A stretch of 64,000 bases of DNA from the NCBI GenBank assembly GCA_041391765.1, contig JAWKNJ010000020.1:1-64000 (forward strand), written 5' to 3'. The position numbers were made by a program, and so were the translations under genes. Positions 9,304-17,702 of this stretch are shown in pieces. Below the pieces are notes generated by a model. It ran no database searches. It was not told the origin of the DNA and saw only the letters and a list, made by a program, of their open reading frames with translations. Source of the DNA: SHAN690 sp041391765. Lineage in GTDB: Bacteria; Bacteroidota; Bacteroidia; Flavobacteriales_G; Salibacteraceae. The first letter of the stretch is position 1. Each line of letters opens with the position of its first letter.

Positions 9304-11187
9304 ATGCGTATTTCAATTATTTCTTTGCTTGTTGGATTGTTGAGCATTGTATCCGCACAAGCACAGCCATATTGCTCAAAGTATAAGACTGTCACTTCGA
9401 CAAACCGGTTGATGATTGAAGATCATAGGAGCGATAGCATGGACATCGTTCATACCCGCTTAGATTTGGACCTGAGAGATGTTGCTAACAAACAGATCGA
9501 AGGCATAGCGAAGATTAAGCTCAACTCCAAAGTGGGTTCCAATTCGTATGTCCGCTTTGATTTCGAAGGATTAACCGCGGATTCCGTCAATGGCGCGATG
9601 GTTTCAGGATATTCCCAATCTGACACTACGTTGTTAGTTGAGTTCTCTTCTCCATTGTCATTGGGTCAACAAACCGAGATTGAGATATATTATCATGGAA
9701 GTCCTATGAAAGATGCTTCCGGTTGGGGTGGATTTTATTTTTCAGGCGATTACAGTTGGAACTTAGGAGTTGGATTTGCGGATGATCCTCATAGCTATGG
9801 CCGCATTTGGTTTCCATGCTATGACAATTTCATTGAGCGTTCCACGATGGAGTTCTATGTTCGGGTAAAGAGTGATCGCAGAGCTTCATGTAATGGGGTT
9901 TTGCAGGGTGTAACCAACAATGGTGACACAACGGACACATATCACTGGAAACTCGATCAAACCATCCCATCATACTTGGCATGTGTGGCTGTAGCGCCTT
10001 ATACTATAGTTGAAGGAACGATCGCTTGTTTGAACGGTCCAATTCCTTATCAGATTCATGCAAAGTCATCTGATTCAAACAAGGTGGTTAATTCGTTCAC
10101 ACATCTTGATGAAGCTGTGCAAGCTTTCGAAGCAGCCTATGGGAAGTATAGGTTTGACAAAGTGGGCTATAGTCTTGTTCCGTTCAACTCGGGCGCTATG
10201 GAACATGCCACTAATATTGCCTATCCAATCAGTGCTTCAAACGGAAGCTTGGCGCAAGAGAGTTTGATGTCTCATGAACTGGCGCACATGTGGTGGGGCG
10301 ACAATATTACTTGCCAAACGGACGGAGACATGTGGATAAACGAGGGTTGGGCATCGTTTTCTGAGTACGTTTTCGAAGAAGCGGTTTATGGTCGAAAGGC
10401 CTACGAAGATGCAATGAAGGAAGATCTTCGATACATGCTTCAGAAAGGGCATCACGAAGAAGGCGGTTATAGGGCGGTTTCAGGTCAGCCACATGAATAC
10501 GTTTATGGAGATCACGTGTATAAAAAGGGGGCGCTGGTCGCCCACAACCTTCGCGGCTACATGGGTGATGAAGCGTTTTACAGCACTTGTGCTCAATTCA
10601 TGGAGAAGTTCAAATATTCTCCGGTTAGCTCAGATTCGCTCGAGAAATACTTCAGTCAATTTAGTGGAATGGACCTATCTAGCTTTTTTCGTGATTGGGT
10701 CTTTCGACCTGGCTATAATGTGGTTGTTCTGGACTCCTTTTCTGCCAAGTCAGGAGGAAGTATTGACTTGCACTTGCAACAAAAATTGAAGGGGACTTCT
10801 GACTATCACGATGGTGTCCCGGTTTATTATACGGTCTACGATCAAAATTGGAATTCCGAATCAGGACAAACATCCATGTCAGGACAGTACGAGATGAAGA
10901 CAATCTCTTCTTCCTTGACTCCAGCCATGATTGTCCTCTACGATAAGAACGAGCAGGCTCAAGCGCGGACTGTTGATCGAGTTGTTGTGAGTGAGAGTGG
11001 TGCGTTGACTCTGCCAAACTTTTTCTGGAGCAACGTGGACGTGACTTCCGTGTCGGATTCAGCATTGGTTTATTTCGAACATATTTGGGCAGCCCCAGAT
11101 GCGATCAAGGATTTTGCCAATCTACCTTACAGACTTTCAACCCATCGGTTACTGGCGTGTGACAGGGTTTGGGGCTTGGACAATTGA
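9304..11187 (+). CDS. M1 family metallopeptidase, main part (frame breaks before its C-terminal domain)
   Basis: Secreted aminopeptidase of the gluzincin M1 family. From ATG 9304 there is a signal peptide (MRISIISLLVGLLSIVSAQAQ), then the aminopeptidase fold. Zinc and catalytic residues are intact: H324-E325-L-A-H328 and E347 exactly 18 residues later (in NEGW). The exopeptidase loop reads GAMEH instead of the usual GAMEN. The last 13 or so residues of this frame are unlike the family because reading slips at about 11149; the true continuation lies in other frames up to 11705 and ends in a T9SS sorting signal. The upstream in-frame TTG at 9271 is not preferred, as it puts a polar leader before the signal peptide. 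Confidence 0.85.
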   Translation: MRISIISLLVGLLSIVSAQAQPYCSKYKTVTSTNRLMIEDHRSDSMDIVHTRLDLDLRDVANKQIEGIAKIKLNSKVGSNSYVRFDFEGLTADSVNGAMVSGYSQSDTTLLVEFSSPLSLGQQTEIEIYYHGSPMKDASGWGGFYFSGDYSWNLGVGFADDPHSYGRIWFPCYDNFIERSTMEFYVRVKSDRRASCNGVLQGVTNNGDTTDTYHWKLDQTIPSYLACVAVAPYTIVEGTIACLNGPIPYQIHAKSSDSNKVVNSFTHLDEAVQAFEAAYGKYRFDKVGYSLVPFNSGAMEHATNIAYPISASNGSLAQESLMSHELAHMWWGDNITCQTDGDMWINEGWASFSEYVFEEAVYGRKAYEDAMKEDLRYMLQKGHHEEGGYRAVSGQPHEYVYGDHVYKKGALVAHNLRGYMGDEAFYSTCAQFMEKFKYSPVSSDSLEKYFSQFSGMDLSSFFRDWVFRPGYNVVVLDSFSAKSGGSIDLHLQQKLKGTSDYHDGVPVYYTVYDQNWNSESGQTSMSGQYEMKTISSSLTPAMIVLYDKNEQAQARTVDRVVVSESGALTLPNFFWSNVDVTSVSDSALVYFEHIWAAPDAIKDFANLPYRLSTHRLLACDRVWGLDN

Positions 11188-11268
11188 TAACCGAAAGGCA
11201 AGTTCAACTACGAAGGAAAAGCCAGCGGTCCTGGACATTTAGATATGGATTTGGTTTCTGGGTTCAAG
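11144..11268 (+). other. Cluster of three frame-shifting indels in the M1 peptidase gene
   Basis: By translating all three frames, conserved sequence can be followed through four pieces. PYRLSTHR stands in the first frame. YWRVTGFGAWTIDN follows after an apparent extra T in the GGTT at 11147-11150. KGKFNYEGKASGPGHLDMDL then appears back in the first frame after a missing base near 11190-11194. EDSLLLLYRMDAY follows in the third frame after a missing base near 11266-11268 (ttcaagagg where ttcaaagagg would keep frame). The net effect leaves the sorting domain out of frame. Either real decay or local sequence error. Confidence 0.8.
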
Positions 11269-11705
11269 AGGACAGTTTATTGCTTTTATACAGAATGGAT
11301 GCTTACGATGACTGGCGCGAGTATGAGTTTTATTCCAAGAATGACTTTACGCTAAATGATGATGGGTTTGGATTAATGGAGTTGACCAAACTCTTACCAG
11401 GAGAATATACTTTGGCAAACGTTGATCATACCGTTTTGGGAAGCGAAGAAATTGGATTGGAACCACAAATGAGTTTGTATCCAAATCCTGCCAAAGGCTA
11501 TGTTCTAATTCGTTTGGAAAACAGCTATACTGATGATGTTAAAGCAATTCAAATCTTAGATATTCAGGGTAAAACAGTTTTGGAAAGCGAACTTGCAGGT
11601 GATCATGCGACTATTTCCACATCTGATTTGCCCAATGGAACCTACATATGCCGATTGAAATCCTCAACCGGAACAATTTCCAGAAAGTTTGTGGTTGAGC
11701 AATAA
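11169..11705 (+). CDS. C-terminal part of the M1 peptidase with T9SS sorting domain (displaced frame)
   Basis: This 178-codon frame is not an independent gene. From about 11262 it continues the peptidase with EDSLLLLYRMDAYDDW. It ends with a typical T9SS type A sorting domain: MSLYPNPAKGYVLIRLE, IQILDIQGKTVLESEL and LPNGTYICRLKSS, then the terminal FVVEQ. That domain routes proteins through the Por secretion system to the cell surface or medium. The first 30 or so residues from the nominal ATG at 11169 are an out-of-frame artefact. If the gene were whole it would encode about 800 residues from 9304 to 11705. Confidence 0.75.
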   Translation: MGLGQLITERQVQLRRKSQRSWTFRYGFGFWVQEDSLLLLYRMDAYDDWREYEFYSKNDFTLNDDGFGLMELTKLLPGEYTLANVDHTVLGSEEIGLEPQMSLYPNPAKGYVLIRLENSYTDDVKAIQILDIQGKTVLESELAGDHATISTSDLPNGTYICRLKSSTGTISRKFVVEQ

Positions 11706-11707
11706 CC

Positions 11708-13180
11708 TCATAGTTTCACGCCAAAAGTGACCGCAATGCGGTGATCTGTGATGTCAACTTGAGCGGATTCAACTAATGCCGGATCGTACAAGAAGAACTT
11801 ATCCGAACTGAACTTGTATTGATAAGAGCAGTCAAATGAAAAGTCTTCGGTTCGATAGCCAAGACCAAGGCTGTAAATCTGGGATGTACCATTCGATACA
11901 ACCGCTTTTTTGTACGGATTTCCATAGTATGCATATCCGGCACGAGCCGAAAGGAACGATGTGATGCGGTATTCAAACCCTCCTCGCATGTTTATTACGG
12001 GATTGAGCAAGCGTTTGATGGATGCATTTTCTGCAGTAAATGGGTCGCTATCACTCCTTCCCATCATGGCCATTGTTCGGTAATCAACGTAATCCGCTTC
12101 CAAACTAATCAATCCATACTTTTTGAAGATATAAGCCATGCCAACCGTGGTTTGCATCGGTGATATAGTTCGATATTTGTATTCGTTTATGTAGTACTGA
12201 GAAGCCACTTCGTAGGCGATGCCTTCCTCCACAGTAACATTGTCTGATTTCAGAGAATACTCGAGATTCATGACTTCAGGGGTCTTCCATGAAAGGCCTA
12301 ACCTCAGTGCATCAACCGGTCGATAAATCATGCCCAAGTTAGCGCTCCAACCAACGCCATAAAAGTCTTCATAATAGGTGTGCGAAAACTCGTCAATGAA
12401 ATGCGATGTGTCGTTTTGGTCATAGAATTCGCTGAAGGTTGATGTGCGATCCAATCGAGTAGTTGACATATTAACCCCGACTCCTAGGTAAAGCTTGTCG
12501 TCATAATTGCCCCCAGCGTTAAAATAGGTCTGTCTTTTTGCTCCGGAGGAAGCAACACTATAGCTCTGGTCCAATGGCCACGAGCTCACATTTTTGTAAT
12601 AGAGACTCCCTTGGCCGGGAACATTGTTAATTAGATAATTAGCCCAAAGCGGGTATAAATCGAATGGAAAAGTGGCTGCCAGCTGGCTTGAGTCTATGTT
12701 ATATGAGTTAGCTGCTCGTACATAGTCATCCAAAATGGAAGTCGCAATTCCAGAACCTTCCACAGAGTATTTTTGATGATAGGTGGCCACTCTGTTCATG
12801 CCGAATGAAATCGCGGTATTTCTCCATTTTCCTGCCTGTCTCAAGGGCTGAACTCCCACAATAGAAAAGGAAGCGATATTGAAATTGCTCTTTCCAGAAT
12901 TGGTAGAACTGCCATAGTAGCTACCTGCGCTGAAGTTCTCATGGTATGCAGGAGTCAAGGAAAACTCATTGTTTCGATATACTGCCACACCTGCGGGATT
13001 TATAGAAGTAGCAGAGGGGTCACCACCTAAGGCGGTGAATGCTCCTCCCATTCCCGTGTAGCGTGCAGTGCCTAAAATATCTCCTCTGGAAAACTGAAGC
13101 GCATCAGATTCGTTTTGGCCGAAAATAGGCTGAGCTACGAGGCCGGCTAAGACTAGGAAAATGGATTGCTTTAATCTCAT
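11708..13180 (-). CDS. FadL/OMPP1/TodX-like outer membrane transport protein
   Basis: A 490-residue outer-membrane beta-barrel. A signal peptide (to about residue 22, ending FGQ) is followed by the FadL-family N-terminal hatch sequence: ALQFSRGDILGTARYTGMGGAFTALGGDPSATSINPAGVAVYRNNEFSL, with the characteristic GDPSAxxxNPAG. The rest shows alternating beta strands, ending VAVTFGVKL. In other bacteria this family moves long-chain fatty acids or hydrophobic compounds across the outer membrane; the substrate here is unknown. Its ATG overlaps the stop of the upstream Tyr/Gly-rich lipoprotein gene (ATGA), so the two are translated together. Confidence 0.88.
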   Translation of the reverse strand: MRLKQSIFLVLAGLVAQPIFGQNESDALQFSRGDILGTARYTGMGGAFTALGGDPSATSINPAGVAVYRNNEFSLTPAYHENFSAGSYYGSSTNSGKSNFNIASFSIVGVQPLRQAGKWRNTAISFGMNRVATYHQKYSVEGSGIATSILDDYVRAANSYNIDSSQLAATFPFDLYPLWANYLINNVPGQGSLYYKNVSSWPLDQSYSVASSGAKRQTYFNAGGNYDDKLYLGVGVNMSTTRLDRTSTFSEFYDQNDTSHFIDEFSHTYYEDFYGVGWSANLGMIYRPVDALRLGLSWKTPEVMNLEYSLKSDNVTVEEGIAYEVASQYYINEYKYRTISPMQTTVGMAYIFKKYGLISLEADYVDYRTMAMMGRSDSDPFTAENASIKRLLNPVINMRGGFEYRITSFLSARAGYAYYGNPYKKAVVSNGTSQIYSLGLGYRTEDFSFDCSYQYKFSSDKFFLYDPALVESAQVDITDHRIAVTFGVKL

Positions 13181-14907
13181 CTTCTTCGGCTTGATGATCC
13201 TCCACTTGATGGTGCGCTGCTCCTTGATGGACTTGACATGGTCGCTCCGCTGCGAGAATTTCCTCCTGAAGGTACGCTGTAGTTGGGCGAAGGTGAACTG
13301 CTCCTTGGCGCACTGTAATTTCCTCCTGAAGAACTTGGCCTCGTAGAAGAACTTCCTGAACCTCTTGATTGACCAGCGCTTGGTCTAGTCGAGCTTCTAA
13401 CAGCCCCTGGACTTTGGTAAGTGCTATTTGATCTAACTGACTGAGTGGATGGAGTTCTCGTTGCTCCTGAACGCACATCATTGTTAGCAGGTGAATAGCC
13501 CGGACTATTTCCTCTGGTAGCACTTGGCCTCATCGTTTGGTTTTGAGATGTTGAACCTGAACTCTCTCTTACTGCTCCTCCGTGATAACTTGTCTCGGTG
13601 CGGCCGCTTGTATAGGTCGCCCTGCCCGAACCACTATACGCTGACTGGTACGCTTCAGCGCGATGATTAACAACTGCAGCGGATGTATTGTTCGGAGTGC
13701 GAGTTGCTTGACCACGGTCAGTCTGGGATCGTCCAATGGTAGCTTGATTTCCGTGAACATCATATTTAGTGCTTGAATACCTGTCCTGGTTCGCTGGGTT
13801 ATAGCGATTTGATGCCACGGTCTCAGAGCGAGTATTCACATCTCTGGTCGCATTAGTTCGACCAGTTCCTGCCACTTGGTAAACTGAATTAGCATTGGTT
13901 GCTTTATCTGATGCTGTTACACCGGAACTCGGTCTAGCAACACCACTGGGCCTTGTAGCTTCAGCTGCGCTCGTTCCTTTGGGCTCCAATGTTGACTGGG
14001 CTCCTCTTCCAGATGCTGAGGCGGATGGACGTCTACCCGAAGTAGCGACTTGCTCTGAAAATCCTCCACCCAAAGCAGAGGGAGCTTTCCCGTTGTAGTT
14101 TTTTCTACTGTAGGTTTTGATTCCTGCTCCTGAATTGTAATAAGAGCTGTTGTAGAATCCATCGTAATAGCCATTGTTGTACCCATTCCAATAAGAACCT
14201 CCCCAATAGTTTCCGTAATACCCGCCATAATATGGGCTATACCAGTTGCTGTAATAACCGTATCCACAATACGCTGGACGATATCCGTAATAGTATGGTG
14301 AATAGCCATAATATCCTCCCCAACCCCAATTATATCCAACATTCCATCCGGTCCATGAATTATAGCCTATACTCCATGATGGATAAGGATTCCAATATGA
14401 CCAACCATAGTTCCAATAAGGGCTGGTATAGTATGGATCGTAGTATGAGTATCCCAGCCCAACATTCACGGAGTTAAATCTTCGAATGCGGGTTGCGTAA
14501 CTATCATCATAATAGTCGCCTTCGTAGTAATCGGTTGATCCATAGAAGTTGTTGATGGTTGCTCCACTTTGGGTTTGTGTTTGCGCTGATTTGCTTGACT
14601 GGTCGCTACCTTGATAGTTTTGATAAGCCTGTCCTGAGTTTGGATTGGCAATGTCTTGCTCCTTACCTACACTGAAATATTCTGAATTGGTTGCCGGTTC
14701 GTTTGATTTATAATCCTCACCGCTAATATCTTTTACCGTGTTGAACTCATTGTTGTTTTCAGCATAGCGGTCCGAGGCAGAATAGTAGATGTCATCTGTT
14801 TCGCTGCTGACATACCGCTGACTCGAACAAGCAGAAAATATCACCGATGCTATGATGATGGCGCCTAATTGTGACATAATAGATTTCATGATTTCAACAA
14901 TTTTCAT
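13177..14907 (-). CDS. Lipoprotein with Tyr/Gly/Trp-rich and Ser/Pro/Arg-rich low-complexity regions
   Basis: An envelope lipoprotein of about 576 residues. The signal is MKIVEIMKSIMSQLGAIIIASVIFSAC (ATG at 14907, or 14889 six codons later), with Cys at about 27. The mature chain has three zones: an acidic polar zone; at about residues 120-260 an extreme aromatic zone built from Y, G, W, N and P, such as YYDPYYTSPYWNYGWSYWNPY; and a long C-terminal zone of S, R, G, T, P and N ending in SSSRRR. No enzyme motif is present. It is coupled by a 4-base overlap to the FadL-like porin, so an envelope or surface role is inferred. Opposite-strand open frames inside it arise from its biased composition. 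Confidence 0.75.
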   Translation of the reverse strand: MKIVEIMKSIMSQLGAIIIASVIFSACSSQRYVSSETDDIYYSASDRYAENNNEFNTVKDISGEDYKSNEPATNSEYFSVGKEQDIANPNSGQAYQNYQGSDQSSKSAQTQTQSGATINNFYGSTDYYEGDYYDDSYATRIRRFNSVNVGLGYSYYDPYYTSPYWNYGWSYWNPYPSWSIGYNSWTGWNVGYNWGWGGYYGYSPYYYGYRPAYCGYGYYSNWYSPYYGGYYGNYWGGSYWNGYNNGYYDGFYNSSYYNSGAGIKTYSRKNYNGKAPSALGGGFSEQVATSGRRPSASASGRGAQSTLEPKGTSAAEATRPSGVARPSSGVTASDKATNANSVYQVAGTGRTNATRDVNTRSETVASNRYNPANQDRYSSTKYDVHGNQATIGRSQTDRGQATRTPNNTSAAVVNHRAEAYQSAYSGSGRATYTSGRTETSYHGGAVRESSGSTSQNQTMRPSATRGNSPGYSPANNDVRSGATRTPSTQSVRSNSTYQSPGAVRSSTRPSAGQSRGSGSSSTRPSSSGGNYSAPRSSSPSPNYSVPSGGNSRSGATMSSPSRSSAPSSGGSSSRRR

Positions 14908-15037
14908 CGCATTGTGCCAATACCGTACCAAAGTTTGAAACGACTGAAAATTCAATTCAAATTTAGTGTCTTGAAGGTAGGCATTTTGACAAGATTTACT
15001 CAGCGGAATTGTTAATGGAATTGGCTGGATGTATTTC

Positions 15038-15045
15038 TACTTTTG
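15038..15045 (+). promoter_or_regulatory. Putative -7 promoter element of proS
   Basis: TACTTTTG matches the Bacteroidota -7 consensus TAnnTTTG exactly and lies 22 bases before the proS ATG at 15068. A well-spaced -33 TTG is not evident (candidates at 15009 and 15021 are too far and too near). Confidence 0.4.
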
Positions 15046-15067
15046 CCGCCCTTCAAACAGGAAGCAG

Positions 15068-16543
15068 ATGGCGAAATTGACGAAACGATCAGAGAATTAT
15101 TCTCAATGGTATAACGAGTTGGTGGTTAAGGCGGATTTGGCCGAAAACAGTGAGGTGCGTGGCTGCATGGTAATCAAGCCCTATGGCTATTCCATCTGGG
15201 AAAAGATGCAGGCAGCATTGGACAAGATGTTCAAGGATACAGGTCACACCAACGCGTACTTCCCGCTGTTTGTTCCTAAATCATTGTTTGAAGCGGAGGA
15301 GCAAAATGCGGAAGGTTTCGCCAAGGAATGTGCAGTTGTGACGCACTATCGCTTGAAAAATGATCCTGAGAAAAAAGGTCGATTAATGGTTGATCCAAAC
15401 GCTAAGTTGGAAGAAGAGCTAATCGTTCGTCCTACCAGCGAGGCAATCATTTGGAAAACTTACAAGAACTGGATTCAATCATATCGAGATCTTCCGATTT
15501 TGGTGAACCAGTGGGCGAATGTTGTCCGCTGGGAAATGCGCACTCGATTGTTTTTACGGACAGCCGAATTTCTCTGGCAAGAAGGTCATACGGCACATGC
15601 CACTAAAGAAGAGGCGATCGCTGAAACAGAGCAGATGCTCAAGGTTTATGCGCAGTTCGCGGAAGAGTTTATGGCTTTGCCTGTAATTCAAGGGTTAAAA
15701 ACGGCAAATGAGCGATTTGCTGGGGCATTAGAAACGTATTGCATCGAAGCATTAATGCAGGATGGTAAGGCATTGCAAGCTGGTACGAGTCACTTCCTTG
15801 GGCAGAATTTTGCGAAGGCATTTGAAGTGAAGTTTGCCAACAAGGAAGGTCAACAAGAATACGTTTGGGCCACCAGCTGGGGTGTTTCCACTCGATTGAT
15901 AGGAGCTTTAATTATGGCGCACTCAGATGACTTTGGATTGGTGTTGCCTCCAAAGCTTGCTCCGATTCACGTGGTCATAGTTCCAATTTACAAGAGCATG
16001 GAACAGCTGGATGAAATCTCCGCATATGCTAATGAGTTGAAGGCAGACCTCCAAAAAGTTGGGTTGTCAGTGAAGTATGATGATCGCGATACGCACAAGC
16101 CTGGCTTTAAGTTTGCGGATTATGAGATGAAGGGTGTTCCTGTTCGGATTGCCATTGGACCCAAGGACATGGAAAATAAGGAAGTGGAAATCGCCAGGCG
16201 AGATACACTTGAAAAGCAGTCAATTTCTCAGAATGCGGTCGTTAAGCACGTTCAAAACTTAATGACCGAAATTCAGGATAACATTTACAATAAGGCTAAA
16301 GATTACCGCACTCAGCATACTCACACCGTTGATTCATACGATGAGTTCAAACGCATCGTGGATGGCGATGGAGGGTTTGTGAGTGCCCATTGGGATGGAA
16401 CACCTGAAACGGAGGAGTTGATCAAGCAAGAAACGAAAGCTACTATCCGTTGCATTCCTTTGGGTGCTTTGGAAGAAGAAGGAAAATGCATCAGAACGGG
16501 CAAGCCTTCCAAACAACGTGTAATTTTCGCCAAAGCATACTAA
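15068..16543 (+). CDS. proS: Prolyl-tRNA synthetase (archaeal/eukaryotic-type)
   Basis: Class II aminoacyl-tRNA synthetase that charges tRNA-Pro. From ATG 15068 the protein is 491 residues, the short form without the editing insertion, as usual in Bacteroidota. Visible motifs are RPTSEAIIW (motif 2 region), RTAEFLWQEGHTAHAT, the loop AGTSHFLGQNFAKAF and WGVSTRLIGALIMAHSDDFGLVLPP (motif 3). After it come the HGTP anticodon-binding domain and a C-terminal zinc-like domain ending KQRVIFAKAY. An upstream in-frame ATG at 15029 would add 13 non-conserved residues and overlaps the promoter. One base separates it from the next gene. Confidence 0.95.
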   Translation: MAKLTKRSENYSQWYNELVVKADLAENSEVRGCMVIKPYGYSIWEKMQAALDKMFKDTGHTNAYFPLFVPKSLFEAEEQNAEGFAKECAVVTHYRLKNDPEKKGRLMVDPNAKLEEELIVRPTSEAIIWKTYKNWIQSYRDLPILVNQWANVVRWEMRTRLFLRTAEFLWQEGHTAHATKEEAIAETEQMLKVYAQFAEEFMALPVIQGLKTANERFAGALETYCIEALMQDGKALQAGTSHFLGQNFAKAFEVKFANKEGQQEYVWATSWGVSTRLIGALIMAHSDDFGLVLPPKLAPIHVVIVPIYKSMEQLDEISAYANELKADLQKVGLSVKYDDRDTHKPGFKFADYEMKGVPVRIAIGPKDMENKEVEIARRDTLEKQSISQNAVVKHVQNLMTEIQDNIYNKAKDYRTQHTHTVDSYDEFKRIVDGDGGFVSAHWDGTPETEELIKQETKATIRCIPLGALEEEGKCIRTGKPSKQRVIFAKAY

Positions 16544-16544
16544 C

Positions 16545-17234
16545 ATGGAAGGCTCCAAAATCGATCAACTAAAGCAAGCCATTCTGGACAAAGCCTGTGT
16601 TAAGCAGGATGTGTTCGGAATTACAAAAGAGGTGTTTAAGGACCTTAAGCAAGTTTTGGGTGAAGTGACCAACGAGGTTCGCAATTTTGTGGCTCCGAAG
16701 GACGGCAGGGTAGCGGTTGAGTTGAAAACCACCGGACCGTATGAAGCTCAGATGACCATGGCTGGTGATACGATCATTTTTCATATGCACACCAACGTGT
16801 TTTCGTTCCCGAATTCTCACATGATTTACAAGAGTCCGTATGTGATGAAGGACCCAAAGAAAGCATACTGCGGCATCATCAATATTTACAACTTCCTGAC
16901 TGATTCCTATAGGTTCAATCGATTGAACGATAGCGGATACCTTGTTGGTCGAATTTTTGTGAATCACGAGCGACACTTCTTTGTTGAAGGAAGGCACCAG
17001 CTCGGCTTCTTGTTTAATGACTTTTCGAATGCAGTTTTAGATGCTCAATCACTTCGATTAGTAATTGAAACCGCCCTGCTTCATGTCATCGACTTTGATC
17101 TATACACACCACCATATCAGGCAGTGAAAGAGGTGTCTTTGGATGACATGCAGATGCTCAGTCAAGACTTGCGTTTGAAGACTGGAAAACGCCTCGGATT
17201 TCGCTTTGAAGCAAACGATTCCGGTGCGCGCTAA
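16545..17234 (+). CDS. Conserved hypothetical protein, co-transcribed with proS
   Basis: A 229-residue soluble protein, starting one base after the proS stop. It has no signal peptide or transmembrane segment. Recognisable stretches are NEVRNFVAPKDGRVAVELK, IFHMHTNVFSFPNSHMIYKSPYV, KAYCGIINIYNFLTDSYRFNR and DVGYLVGRIFVNHE-like sequence (here DSGYLVGRIFVNHERHFFVEG). I recall conserved uncharacterised homologues in Bacteroidota but no function. The strict spacing to proS suggests one transcript. It ends before a short AT-rich gap leading to the promoter of tRNA-Glu. Confidence 0.8.
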   Translation: MEGSKIDQLKQAILDKACVKQDVFGITKEVFKDLKQVLGEVTNEVRNFVAPKDGRVAVELKTTGPYEAQMTMAGDTIIFHMHTNVFSFPNSHMIYKSPYVMKDPKKAYCGIINIYNFLTDSYRFNRLNDSGYLVGRIFVNHERHFFVEGRHQLGFLFNDFSNAVLDAQSLRLVIETALLHVIDFDLYTPPYQAVKEVSLDDMQMLSQDLRLKTGKRLGFRFEANDSGAR

Positions 17235-17251
17235 TTTTTTTTCCCTTCGAC

Positions 17252-17281
17252 TTGTGTCGATTGCATATATAATTACATTTG
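17252..17281 (+). promoter_or_regulatory. Promoter of the tRNA-Glu / rpsT unit
   Basis: TTG at 17252-17254, 19 bases, then TACATTTG at 17274-17281: a full match to the Bacteroidota primary-sigma pattern TTG-N19-TAnnTTTG. The expected start, about 7 bases downstream, lies roughly 15 bases before the tRNA. It is the cleanest promoter in the window. Confidence 0.7.
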
Positions 17282-17302
17282 CAGTCCTTTTTTGAAGGGT
17301 AT

Positions 17303-17374
17303 GGCCCGTTCGTCTAGGGGTTAGGACGCCAGATTTTCATTCTGGAAACAGGGGTTCGATTCCCCTACGGGCTA
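17303..17374 (+). tRNA. tRNA-Glu (anticodon TTC)
   Basis: A complete 72-base cloverleaf without encoded CCA. Acceptor arms GGCCCGT and ACGGGCT pair in 7 positions (first a G-T wobble). The D arm begins GTCTAGGGG, the anticodon stem is CCAGA/TCTGG around loop TTTTCAT with anticodon TTC, and the T stem AGGGG/CCCCT closes the loop TTCGATT. Discriminator A is at 17374. It lies 14 bases before rpsT and is probably transcribed with it. Confidence 0.96.
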
Positions 17375-17388
17375 CGAATAAGAACATT

Positions 17389-17640
17389 ATGGCAAATCAT
17401 AAGTCTGCATTAAAGAGAATTCGACAGAACGAAAAGAAGCGTTCGTTGAACAGCTATTACCACAAAACTGCTCGTAACGCGGTTCGCACTTTGCGTGCTT
17501 CTACTGATAAGAAGGAGGTTGCTGCATTGTTACCTAAAGTTGAGGCTATGTTGGATAAATTGGCTAAGAAGAACATTATCCACAAAAACAAAGCGGCCAA
17601 CTTGAAGTCAAGTATCGCTAAGCACGCTGCGGCACTTTAA
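17389..17640 (+). CDS. rpsT: 30S ribosomal protein S20
   Basis: An 83-residue, strongly basic all-helical protein of the small ribosomal subunit that binds 16S rRNA. The N-terminus MANHKSALKRIRQNEKKR is the S20 signature, and the C-terminal IIHKNKAANLKSSIAKHAAAL is also typical. The length matches the family. It follows tRNA-Glu on the same transcript and is closed by a strong hairpin terminator 23 bases after its stop. Confidence 0.97.
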   Translation: MANHKSALKRIRQNEKKRSLNSYYHKTARNAVRTLRASTDKKEVAALLPKVEAMLDKLAKKNIIHKNKAANLKSSIAKHAAAL

Positions 17641-17662
17641 TTGGTAAACGACATTATTAGGA

Positions 17663-17697
17663 AAGGCTCTCTGATTCAGGGAGCCTTTTTTATTTTC
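17663..17697 (+). terminator. Rho-independent terminator after rpsT
   Basis: AAGGCTCTCTG (17663-17673) pairs over 11 positions (one G-T) with CAGGGAGCCTT (17677-17687) around an ATT loop. It is followed by a T-rich run (TTTTTATTTT). It sits just before radC and ends the tRNA-Glu/rpsT transcript. Confidence 0.85.
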
Positions 17698-17702
17698 ACC
17701 CT

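Noticed and set aside
13917..14342. A 141-codon frame inside the Tyr/Gly-rich lipoprotein gene
   Set aside because: It arises from repeated codon patterns of the true gene in another frame and has no signal, motif or start context of its own.
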